Source of the DNA: Rubrivirga sp. SAORIC476
GTDB taxonomy: Bacteria > Bacteroidota > Rhodothermia > Rhodothermales > Rubricoccaceae
Length of the DNA: 64,000 nucleotides
NCBI RefSeq assembly: GCF_002283555.1
Contig: NZ_MVOI01000002.1
Location: 62,001 to 126,000, forward strand
Direction of reading: 5' to 3'
Part shown: one piece after another, positions 8,460 through 16,029 of the stretch
Layout: the number at the start of each line of letters is the position of its first letter
Numbering within the stretch: position 1 is the stretch's first letter
The notes under the pieces: generated by a model
The model's database searches: none
Told to the model about the DNA's origin: nothing
What the model saw: only the letters and a program-made list of their open reading frames with translations
Program-made: the position numbers and the translations under genes

Positions 8460-9896
8460 ATGCGCTCCGTTCGTTACGCCTGTTTAGGCCTTCTCCTTTC
8501 GTCCGCAGCGCTCGCACAGACCTCAGCCGACGCCACTGTTCGCGTCCGGCTACTGAGCCGTCAGTCGCTCACCGAAGCGCGGGTCGAGCCGGTCTCCGGA
8601 TCAGCACGGGTTCGGGTGGATGGGTCGGACGCCGGCTGGCTGTCCGTCGGCGAGACCGCGACGGTGACGCGAACGGGATCGGGCCTCCGGGTCCGCTTCG
8701 GAGGGGCCGACCAGACCGGCCGGACCGTGCGGGTCGAGGGGGAGACCCTGCGATTCCGCTCCGCATCGACGGACCGTCACTACCCCGGCATGCTGGCGTT
8801 TGGCGCCTCCGGTAGCCATCTGGAGATCGTGAACCATGCCCCGATGGAGCCCTACGTGGCAAGCGTGGTCCAGAGCGAGTTCGGGTTCGACGTGCTCGAG
8901 GGCGCCAAAGCCCAGGCCATCCTCGCCCGCACGTACGCGGCTCGGCGCGCAGGCGCTCACGCCACGTACGACCTCGACGACCACAACGGCTCGCAGGTGT
9001 ACCGTGGCGTCGGTGCCACGAGTGCGACGAGCACCCGGGCGGCCATGGAGACCCGCGGCGAAGTGCTCACCTACCACGGCGAGTTGGCGGACGCCTACTA
9101 CTACTCCTCCTCGGGCGGTCACACGGCCGACAACGACGCCGTCTGGAACGGCGCACCGATTCCGTACCTACGAGCCGTCCCAGACCCCTACGACGAAGTC
9201 GCCCCCGACTTCCGCTGGCGGACGACGGCGAGCCGGCAGACCGTCCTGTCGGCCCTTCAGCGTCAGTACGGCGGCGACATCCAGGGCGTGGAGGTGCTCC
9301 GCCGGTCCCGCTCGAACCGCATCCTGACCATGCGCCTCATCGGCGGGCGGACGGAGACCATTACCGGGGCTCAATTCCGGCGGACCGTCAACAGCGTCGC
9401 CGGGGCACGGGTGGTGCGGAGCACCCGGTTCGACCTCTCGGTCGAGGGCGGGAACTACGTCTTTGAGGGTAGCGGCTTCGGGCACGGGGTTGGAATGAGC
9501 CAGTACGGTGCCCTCGGGCAGGCCCGCGCGGGTCGGACGTACCGCGACATCCTGGCTCACTACTTCGTGGGGACGGAGGTGCGGTCGGGATCGGGAGCCT
9601 CTCCCCTTCCCGTCGCCGCCCGGCCCTCCCCCTCCTCTCCTGAGGTGCTGGCCGATGCGTCCCCGGGAGCGGCCATCCCGCGGCAGCCCTCGGCGCTGCG
9701 CACGCGCTACGTCCCCGCCACCGCTCGCCGCTGGCCGACTCCGCGACACATCGCCCACGGGTCTGGGGAGCGAGAGCGTCCGGCGATCGACGGGCGGCCC
9801 TCCACCCCGGCCGCCTCGGCCGTGCCGAGCGCAGCGTCGTCTCCTGTGACGGAGACCGAGGAATCGGTCACGCCCCAGCGTCGCGCCGCCTGGTAG
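8460..9896 (+). CDS. Secreted SpoIID/LytB-domain protein
   Basis: A 478-residue exported protein. A signal peptide (residues 1-20, ending ALAQ) precedes a short SH3-like beta region and then the SpoIID domain, recognised by MEPYVASVVQSE, QAILARTYA, the YYYSSSGGHTADND segment and the terminal GFGHGVGMSQYGA motif. SpoIID-type enzymes are lytic transglycosylases acting on denuded glycan strands in peptidoglycan. The last about 100 residues are a proline/serine/alanine-rich low-complexity tail. The 3' end overlaps the convergent asparaginase gene by 29 bp. No sporulation genes are nearby, so a general cell-wall role is likely. Confidence 0.9.
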   Translation: MRSVRYACLGLLLSSAALAQTSADATVRVRLLSRQSLTEARVEPVSGSARVRVDGSDAGWLSVGETATVTRTGSGLRVRFGGADQTGRTVRVEGETLRFRSASTDRHYPGMLAFGASGSHLEIVNHAPMEPYVASVVQSEFGFDVLEGAKAQAILARTYAARRAGAHATYDLDDHNGSQVYRGVGATSATSTRAAMETRGEVLTYHGELADAYYYSSSGGHTADNDAVWNGAPIPYLRAVPDPYDEVAPDFRWRTTASRQTVLSALQRQYGGDIQGVEVLRRSRSNRILTMRLIGGRTETITGAQFRRTVNSVAGARVVRSTRFDLSVEGGNYVFEGSGFGHGVGMSQYGALGQARAGRTYRDILAHYFVGTEVRSGSGASPLPVAARPSPSSPEVLADASPGAAIPRQPSALRTRYVPATARRWPTPRHIAHGSGERERPAIDGRPSTPAASAVPSAASSPVTETEESVTPQRRAAW

Positions 9897-10833
9897 CGGG
9901 CGCGTCGAGTCCCATCCCCAGGGCCTCACCGGGTCGCCACCAGCCGCGGGCCATCCGCGGCGTCGAGAACGCCCACGCGGCCGTGCCGTCGGCGGCGGCG
10001 AGGAGAAGCCCACCGGTAGCCCGCGCCGTACCCGGCCAGCGGACGCGCCGGTCGAGGTCCACCAGCGCCTCGCGCGCGGCCTCGATTGCCCCTCGCTCTA
10101 CCGACCCGACCGCCCGTGCGCAGAGCTGGGTCGTGAGGATCGCCTCCCCCCAGCCGGTCGCCGAGGCGGCCCCGAAGCCGTCGGCGAAGAAGCCCGCACC
10201 GGGGATCGGCGAGTCGCCGACGCGGCCCGGACGGGTGAACGGGGCGCCCCCGGTCGAGGTCGCCGCCGCCAGCCTCCCCTCCGCGTCGCGCACGACGCAG
10301 CCGACGGTGCCCCTGGGGACGTCCATCGCCCCCGCGAAGGCGGCGCTGGTGTGGAAGGTGGCATGTTCCGCCAGGCGCGCGTAGCGGTCGGTCTCGCGCG
10401 GCACGATCAGCGCGGACGGCGGGACGGACGCGTGGCCACGTTCAGCGGCGAACCGCTCTGCGCCCTCGGCCACCATCAGCCTGGCCAGCCCGTCGGCTCC
10501 GAGCAGCGCGTGGGCCGTTCGGACGGGGTTCTTCAGCCGACGCACGTTGGCGACGGCGCCCCATCGAAGCGACGGCCCATCCATGATCCCGGCATCGAGT
10601 TGGGGGAGACCATCCCGGTCGAGGACCGCCCCCCGTCCGGCGTCGAAGGCCGGATGGTCCTCCAGGGCTGCCACCACCTCCACGACGGTGTGCACGGCAT
10701 CCAGGCCGTGCTCAACGGCTCGGCGGCCGACGCGGAGCGCACGCTCCATCCCTTCCAGGTGGGCGTCCGTTTCGTCGAGCGGGATGTCCCAGGCGCCGCC
10801 GTGGACGAGCACGAGCGGGCCGTCGCCGGGCAC
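9868..10833 (-). CDS. Isoaspartyl peptidase/L-asparaginase (Ntn-hydrolase, type III)
   Basis: A 321-residue plant-type asparaginase that would cleave isoaspartyl dipeptides and L-asparagine after autoproteolysis. The N-terminal VHGGAW motif and the GTVGCVV motif with nucleophile Thr176 are present, followed by STGG and the glycine-rich substrate loop GDSPIPGAG. GTG at 10833 is chosen as start because it directly precedes the conserved LVLVHGGAW and lies just after the yraN stop; there is no ATG between. The gene follows yraN closely and probably shares its transcript. Confidence 0.9.
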   Translation of the reverse strand: MPGDGPLVLVHGGAWDIPLDETDAHLEGMERALRVGRRAVEHGLDAVHTVVEVVAALEDHPAFDAGRGAVLDRDGLPQLDAGIMDGPSLRWGAVANVRRLKNPVRTAHALLGADGLARLMVAEGAERFAAERGHASVPPSALIVPRETDRYARLAEHATFHTSAAFAGAMDVPRGTVGCVVRDAEGRLAAATSTGGAPFTRPGRVGDSPIPGAGFFADGFGAASATGWGEAILTTQLCARAVGSVERGAIEAAREALVDLDRRVRWPGTARATGGLLLAAADGTAAWAFSTPRMARGWWRPGEALGMGLDAPATRRRDAGA

Positions 10834-10849
10834 GATGCCCGCGACCGGG

Positions 10850-11233
10850 TCAGACGAAGTAGCCAAACGCGTTCTCGAAGTGCTCCACCTCGGGCTCCCC
10901 GGGGCCGAACTGAACCGCCACCACGTCGAACCGGGTCGGGGACGGGATGAGGCGGCGCTCGTGGAGGAAGGCCTCGGCGACACGCATGATGGCCTCCTGC
11001 TTCGGCTTATCGACCGCCGCCTCGGGACGTCCGTAGCCGGTGCCGCTGCGCGCCTTGACCTCGATGAACACGATCATGCCGCCGTCGTTTCGCGGCGTCG
11101 GCTCGAAGGCGACGATGTCGACCTCTTCACGGCCCCAGCGGACGTTGCGGTCGAGGATGCGGAATCCCTTCGCCTCCAGAAACGCGACGGCGACGTCCTC
11201 TCCGCGGCGACCGATCTCTGCGGTGCTGGCCAT
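10850..11233 (-). CDS. YraN/UPF0102 family endonuclease-like protein
   Basis: A 127-residue protein with the restriction-endonuclease-like fold motifs of UPF0102: GRRGEDVAVAFLEAKGF near the start, then the acidic metal-binding series EEVDIVA and FIEVKAR. Family members are nuclease-fold proteins of unknown cellular role. It overlaps by one base the stop of the upstream gbsR-like gene (shared position 11233) and precedes the asparaginase, forming a tight three-gene run. Confidence 0.92.
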   Translation of the reverse strand: MASTAEIGRRGEDVAVAFLEAKGFRILDRNVRWGREEVDIVAFEPTPRNDGGMIVFIEVKARSGTGYGRPEAAVDKPKQEAIMRVAEAFLHERRLIPSPTRFDVVAVQFGPGEPEVEHFENAFGYFV

Positions 11234-11826
11234 CAGCCTTCCTCGCGCGGACGGCGCAGCTTGGACGCGAAGCGCGTCACCCGACGCACCTTCTCGGTGT
11301 TGCGCCCGCGCACGAGCGGCAGGAGTGCCTGCGTGAAGCCGTCGAAGACCTCCATGATCTCGACGAGGGCCTCGACGCGATCCGCGAGCGCGGCATCTGC
11401 GTCCACCGCCTCGGCGTGGGCGCGGAGATCGTGGGCCACCCCGTCCAGCGCCTCCTGTACGGGCTTGATCTCGCGACGCTGCCGCTCCTCGATGATGGTC
11501 GTCGTGATGGTCCAGACGTCCTGCTCGGCCACGAAGTAGTCCTTCCGCGAGCCCGACTGGTGCGTCTTGCGGACGAGGTTCCAGTCCACGAGGCCGCGGA
11601 GGTTCATGTTGGCGTTGCCGCGGCTGATCTGGAGCCGCTCCATGATCTCGTCCGTGTCGAGCGGCTGGGCGGTCGCGTAGAGCAGCGCGTGGATCTGCGC
11701 CATCGTCCGGTTGATGCCCCAGTGCGAGGCCATCTCCCCCCAGAGCCGCACGAACTCGTCGAGGGCATGGCGGCCTCCGTCGCTGAGCGCGTCGAAGGAA
11801 CGGAGAGCAGATTCGGAAGCGTCCAC
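11233..11826 (-). CDS. GbsR/MarR-family transcriptional regulator
   Basis: A 197-residue winged-helix regulator. The HTH region spans roughly residues 40-100 (MASHWGINRTMAQIHALL, then ISRGNANMNLRGL), typical of GbsR-type MarR proteins. The C-terminal part is a dimerising helix ending in a basic tail. GTG at 11826 is taken as start because a -7 element lies 20 nt upstream and no ATG precedes the HTH at a reasonable distance. It is divergent from the SAM hydroxide adenosyltransferase and could autoregulate or control that shared promoter region. Relatives respond to choline or osmolytes, but no such genes are adjacent. Confidence 0.85.
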   Translation of the reverse strand: MDASESALRSFDALSDGGRHALDEFVRLWGEMASHWGINRTMAQIHALLYATAQPLDTDEIMERLQISRGNANMNLRGLVDWNLVRKTHQSGSRKDYFVAEQDVWTITTTIIEERQRREIKPVQEALDGVAHDLRAHAEAVDADAALADRVEALVEIMEVFDGFTQALLPLVRGRNTEKVRRVTRFASKLRRPREEG

Positions 11827-11846
11827 GGGAGGGGGGTCTGACTCGT

Positions 11847-11854
11847 GCAAGATA
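11847..11854 (-). promoter_or_regulatory. -7 element TATCTTGC for the gbsR-like gene
   Basis: Minus-strand match to TAnnTTTG, ending 20 nt before the GTG start at 11826. Confidence 0.5.
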
Positions 11855-11883
11855 GCGGGGAGGACAGCGGCGAAGGGGAGCGG

Positions 11884-11891
11884 TACCTTGT
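11884..11891 (+). promoter_or_regulatory. -7 element TACCTTGT for the SAM hydroxide adenosyltransferase
   Basis: Plus-strand match to TAnnTTTG, ending 19 nt before the GTG at 11911. It argues against the upstream in-frame GTG at 11845, which would lie before the promoter. Confidence 0.5.
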
Positions 11892-11910
11892 CGGCTCGCC
11901 TCCCACCGCC

Positions 11911-12741
11911 GTGATCGTCACGCTCACCACCGACTTCGGCCTCCGTGACGGGTACGTCGCCGCCATGAAGGGGGCGATGCTCCGACTGGCGCCGTCGCTC
12001 CACATGGTGGATGTGACGCACGAGGTCCCGGCCCAAGATGTGATGTCGGCCGGGTTCACGCTGCGGCAGGTCGTCCCGCACTTTCCGGAGGGCACCGTCC
12101 ACCTCGTCGTGGTGGACCCCGGCGTGGGGACGGCGCGGCGCGCCATCGCGGCCCGGTTCGAGGTCGCCGGCGACACGCACGTGTTCGTGGGCCCGGACAA
12201 CGGGGTCCTGGCGCTGATCGCGGGCACGGAGCGCGTGACCGAGGCCGTCGAGCTGCCCGTCGCGGCGGAGGCGAGCGCGACCTTCCACGGTCGGGATGTG
12301 TTCGGTCCCGCAGCCGCCCGGTTGGCCGCCGGCGCGATGCTCAGCGACGTCGGGTCCCCCATCGACGGCGTCACCCCTCTCCACTGGCCTCAGCCCCGCA
12401 CCGATGAGCAGGGCGTCTTCGGGATGATCCTCCACGTCGACCAGTTCGGCAACTGCGTCACCAACATCACTCGCGAACAGGTCGAGCGGCACAGCGACGG
12501 CCGCCCCTTCAAGTGCTACGCTGGCTCGGCGGTCTTCCGGACCCATCGGGACACGTACGGCGAGGTGGGCGCAGGCGACCCGCTGACCCTGTTCGGCAGC
12601 ACGGACCTGCTCGAGATCGCCGTCAACCGCGGCCACGCCTCCCGCCTCCTGTCGGTGGAGCGCGGCGACACGGTCCACCTCGTGTTCGACGCGCCGCCGC
12701 GACCGGAGCCACTCGCGTCCGAGCTCGCCACCAACGCCTGA
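11911..12741 (+). CDS. SAM hydroxide adenosyltransferase (DUF62 family)
   Basis: A 276-residue enzyme of the fluorinase-like family that hydrolyses S-adenosylmethionine to adenosine and methionine. The diagnostic N-terminus VTLTTDFGLRDGYV, the VDPGVGT motif, the GPDNG motif and the HVDQFGNCVTNI segment are intact. GTG at 11911 places the TTDFG motif at the usual distance from the N-terminus and matches the promoter position; a GTG 66 bases upstream is the alternative. It shares a short intergenic region with the divergent GbsR-like gene and overlaps the next gene by one base (TGATG). Confidence 0.9.
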   Translation: MIVTLTTDFGLRDGYVAAMKGAMLRLAPSLHMVDVTHEVPAQDVMSAGFTLRQVVPHFPEGTVHLVVVDPGVGTARRAIAARFEVAGDTHVFVGPDNGVLALIAGTERVTEAVELPVAAEASATFHGRDVFGPAAARLAAGAMLSDVGSPIDGVTPLHWPQPRTDEQGVFGMILHVDQFGNCVTNITREQVERHSDGRPFKCYAGSAVFRTHRDTYGEVGAGDPLTLFGSTDLLEIAVNRGHASRLLSVERGDTVHLVFDAPPRPEPLASELATNA

Positions 12742-13418
12742 TGGCCGACCCGACCGTGTCCTCGACCGATGTCGAGTCGCTGCCCGCCTTCGACCGCGTC
12801 CAGTCGCGCCCGGGGCCCGCGCCTAGCACCCCCGGCGTGCCCCTCCGCCCGATGTGGCGCCCGCGGACGCTCATCCTGATCGCAGTCGGTCTGTCCCTGG
12901 TGGGCGGGCTGGCCTGGTGGCTCTGGCCCTCCCCTTCGACTGCCGACGACGTGTTGCTGCACCTCGTCGAGACCTCAGACTCGTTTATGCCCGAGCGCAT
13001 GACCACCGAGCCGGACGTGGCGCGGGAGGTGGTGCTCGAAGAACTGGGGTGGGACGTCGCCCCGCCCGACCTGCCGTCGCTGGCGATCGTGGGCGTGGGC
13101 GTTCCCTCGATCGGTGCCGTCCAGGTTTCCCCCGCGTCCTCTCCGACCTCGGTTCAGGTCCCGGCCTTTCGATACGAGGGCGCCACCGGTGAGCGCGCGA
13201 CCGTCTACGCCTACGATTACATCCTGCTCGACCGGGTCGGTGAGGCGTTCGACCTGCCCGAGGGGACGTACGCCGCACTCAGCGAGCCCACCCCCGTCGA
13301 CTCGCGCGTGGTGGAGGGCCAGTTCGTGATCACGTGGCGGCTGCGTGCCATGATCTTCACGGCCGTCACCCCGGATGAACGCGTGGCGGAACGCATCCGT
13401 CAGACCGTGTCGAGCTGA
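12741..13418 (+). CDS. Hypothetical single-pass membrane protein
   Basis: A 225-residue protein with a proline-rich N-terminal cytoplasmic region (about 40 residues), one transmembrane helix (about 45-65) and a C-terminal domain that would face the periplasm. The domain ends with a helix-rich segment but has no family motif I recognise. The start overlaps the stop of the preceding adenosyltransferase (TGATG), so the two are translationally coupled. Confidence 0.6.
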   Translation: MADPTVSSTDVESLPAFDRVQSRPGPAPSTPGVPLRPMWRPRTLILIAVGLSLVGGLAWWLWPSPSTADDVLLHLVETSDSFMPERMTTEPDVAREVVLEELGWDVAPPDLPSLAIVGVGVPSIGAVQVSPASSPTSVQVPAFRYEGATGERATVYAYDYILLDRVGEAFDLPEGTYAALSEPTPVDSRVVEGQFVITWRLRAMIFTAVTPDERVAERIRQTVSS

Positions 13419-13478
13419 GGGGCCTCCCTCCGCGTGGCGGCATCGGTGGCCCTGTGGGCCGAGTCCAGGTGCCGTCGG

Positions 13479-13501
13479 TATCTTTCAGAGTAAGCGCTTA
13501 C
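13479..13501 (+). promoter_or_regulatory. -7 element and LacI-family operator upstream of the GH31 genes
   Basis: TATCTTTC (13479-13486) fits the -7 element TAnnTTTG. Directly after it lies GTAAGCGCTTAC (13490-13501), a perfect 12-base palindrome centred on CG and matching the operator type bound by LacI/GalR regulators. The palindrome would cover the transcription start and ends 9 bases before the ATG, so binding should repress both alpha-glucosidase genes. No LacI-family gene is in the window. Confidence 0.65.
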
Positions 13502-13510
13502 GCCTGATCT

Positions 13511-16018
13511 ATGAGCTACTCCACCGTCGGCCCCGCCGACCTCCCGCACCCCTTCGCAGCCGTCCCGGACGACCGGTTCACGCTCCTCGGGGATGTCGTG
13601 TCGGCCGAGGTCGTCGGCTCCACGGTCGTCCTCGACTGTGGCGGCCCCCGCCTGGCGGTCTCCCTGCTCGCCTCGGACGTGGCACGGGTGCGCCTGGCGC
13701 CGACCGGCGACTTCACCGTGGCCGGCCACGGCGCCGACGCCGACGAGACCCCGTTCTCCTACGCGCTCGATGACCAGACCGCGTGGCCGGGACTCACGCC
13801 CGTCCTGATCGACAACGGCTCGGAGTGGACTGTCACCACGGACGCGATGACACTGCGCGTCCGCAAGTCGCCCTGCCGCCTGTCGTTCGAGACGCCGGCG
13901 GGGCGCCCGTTCCTTCAGGACTCCGCGGGTGCGGGCTTCGCGGAGGTCGACGGTCGCATGGTGACGCGCTGTTGGAAAACGCTCATCCCAGAAACCCGGT
14001 TCTTCGGCCAGGGCGACAAGACGTTCGAGCTGGACCGGGCGGGCCGACAGCTCACGTTCTGGAACGCGGACACATACGCCTATGCGCCAGAGCAGGACCC
14101 GATCTACAAGTCGATCCCGTTTTCCCTGGTGCTCGCCCCCGGCGACGATGGATGGACCGGCGCGGGCCTGTTCTTCGACAACTCGTTCCGGTCCGAGATG
14201 GATCTCGGGGTGGCGTCGGAGAGCGACTGGTGGTTCGGGGCGGAGGACGGCGAGCTCCGGTACTACGTGTTCGCGCCCGAGGCGGGCGAGGCGGCCGGGC
14301 TCAAGCACCCCCTCCGTCGCTACTGCGACCTGACCGGCCACAAGCCGATGCCGGCCAGGTGGTCGCTGGGCTTCCACCAGAGCCGCTGGAACTATCAGGA
14401 CGACGGGTACGCTCGCTGGATCGCACACGAGTTCCGTCGCCGCGATCTCCCGCTGGAGTGCATCCACCTCGACATCGCCTACATGGACGGCTACCGGGTG
14501 TTCACCTGGGACCCGGAGGCGTTCCCCGATCCGAAGGCGCTCACGGACGACCTCAAGGAGCTAGGCGTGAGGACGGTCGTCATCGTGGACCCCGGCGTGA
14601 AGGTGGACCCGGACTACTTCGCATACCAGGAAGGGACCACGCGCCGCTTCTTCTGTGAGAACCCGGACGGCACGGACTTCACTGACACCGTCTGGCCCGG
14701 CGACGTCCACTGGCCGGACTTTTCGAAGATCGAGGCCCGCATGTGGTGGGGCGAGACCCACAAGCGCTACCTCGACGCGGGCGTGACCGGGTTCTGGAAC
14801 GACATGAACGAGCCGGCCATCCTCGGCGGGCGCGACTTCCCCGACGAGGTCCGCTTCGCCTTCGAGGACCGCGGGACGGGCCCCACCGACCACCGGGAGG
14901 CCCACAACGTGTATGGGCTCCTGATGGCCAAGGCGACCCACGAGGGCCTGCGGACCATACGCCCGGACGAGCGGCCGTTCCTCCTCACCCGCGCCTGCTT
15001 CGCGGGCAGCCAGCGGTACGCGGCGGCCTGGACGGGCGACAACGTATCGTCCTGGGAGCACCTGCTGCTCTCGCTCCAGATCTGCCAGAGCCTCTCGCTC
15101 TCCGGCCTCGGCTTCTGCGGCCCCGACATCGGCGGGTTCGCGGGGGCCCCGTCGCCGGAGCTCTTTGCCCGCTGGATGCAGGCAGGCGTGCTGTACCCCT
15201 TCATGCGGACGCACTACTCCCATGAGGAGATCGACCAGCAGGAGCCCTGGAGCTTCGGCGAGGAGGTCGAGGGCATCTCGCGCCGCTACCTGACGCTCCG
15301 CTACCAGCTCCTGCCGACGATCTACTCGGCCTTCGAGCGCTGCACGCGGACCGGCGAGCCGCCCCTGAAGGCGCTCGCCCTGGAGCACCCCGAGGACCCG
15401 AACACGCACCGCGGCTGCGACGACCAGATGTACCTCGGCCAGCACCTCATGGCCTGCCCCATCGTCGAGGATGGCGCCCGCCAGCGCGAGGTCTACTTCC
15501 CGGACGTGCCCGGCGGCTGGACGGACGTCTGGACCGGAGAGGCCGTCCCGGGCGGTCAGCGCCGCACCGTGGACGCCCCCCTGGACACGTTGCCGCTCTA
15601 CGGCCGCGCGGGCGGCGTCGTCGCCCTCGACCCGCCGACGCTGTCGACCGCGCTCTCGGCGCCCGGCACCCTCACGCTCTGGGCGTTCCCCGGCACGGGC
15701 ACCTCGTCGTTCTATTTCGACGACGGCCTGAGCTACGCTCACGAGGGCGGCGACTTCTTCCGCCTCGGCGTCGAAGTGGACGAGGCCGACGGCTTCGGGG
15801 CCACGCTGACGCGCGAGGGATCCTACGGGCTGCCCCACCACCGGATCGAGTGGCGGATCCCGCTCTCCGGCCTCGGCGACGCGCACCACGTCACCGTCGA
15901 CGGCGTGACCATCGACAGCAGCGAGACCGACCCGGACGCCGACACCACCACCTTCGAGGACGGCCCCTGGCGGGTCGTCCGCACCCGCACCGACGTGACC
16001 CGCGTCGAGGTCCGCTAG
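13511..16018 (+). CDS. Alpha-glucosidase, glycoside hydrolase family 31
   Basis: An 835-residue GH31 enzyme expected to release glucose from alpha-glucosidic oligosaccharides. The N-terminal beta-sandwich (about residues 1-240) leads into the TIM barrel, with catalytic nucleophile Asp431 in GFWNDMNEP and acid/base Asp510 in WTGDN, followed by C-terminal beta domains. The motif FFGQGDKTFELDR is the GH31 N-terminal signature. No signal peptide is visible, so a cytoplasmic location is likely. The gene lies directly behind the LacI-type operator and 11 bp before a second GH31 gene. Confidence 0.94.
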   Translation: MSYSTVGPADLPHPFAAVPDDRFTLLGDVVSAEVVGSTVVLDCGGPRLAVSLLASDVARVRLAPTGDFTVAGHGADADETPFSYALDDQTAWPGLTPVLIDNGSEWTVTTDAMTLRVRKSPCRLSFETPAGRPFLQDSAGAGFAEVDGRMVTRCWKTLIPETRFFGQGDKTFELDRAGRQLTFWNADTYAYAPEQDPIYKSIPFSLVLAPGDDGWTGAGLFFDNSFRSEMDLGVASESDWWFGAEDGELRYYVFAPEAGEAAGLKHPLRRYCDLTGHKPMPARWSLGFHQSRWNYQDDGYARWIAHEFRRRDLPLECIHLDIAYMDGYRVFTWDPEAFPDPKALTDDLKELGVRTVVIVDPGVKVDPDYFAYQEGTTRRFFCENPDGTDFTDTVWPGDVHWPDFSKIEARMWWGETHKRYLDAGVTGFWNDMNEPAILGGRDFPDEVRFAFEDRGTGPTDHREAHNVYGLLMAKATHEGLRTIRPDERPFLLTRACFAGSQRYAAAWTGDNVSSWEHLLLSLQICQSLSLSGLGFCGPDIGGFAGAPSPELFARWMQAGVLYPFMRTHYSHEEIDQQEPWSFGEEVEGISRRYLTLRYQLLPTIYSAFERCTRTGEPPLKALALEHPEDPNTHRGCDDQMYLGQHLMACPIVEDGARQREVYFPDVPGGWTDVWTGEAVPGGQRRTVDAPLDTLPLYGRAGGVVALDPPTLSTALSAPGTLTLWAFPGTGTSSFYFDDGLSYAHEGGDFFRLGVEVDEADGFGATLTREGSYGLPHHRIEWRIPLSGLGDAHHVTVDGVTIDSSETDPDADTTTFEDGPWRVVRTRTDVTRVEVR

Positions 16019-16029
16019 CCGATCTCCCC

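Noticed and set aside
11845-11910. GTG 11845 as start of the SAM hydroxide adenosyltransferase
   Set aside because: It lies upstream of the best promoter box (11884) and adds 22 residues of low-complexity sequence before the conserved TTDFG motif.
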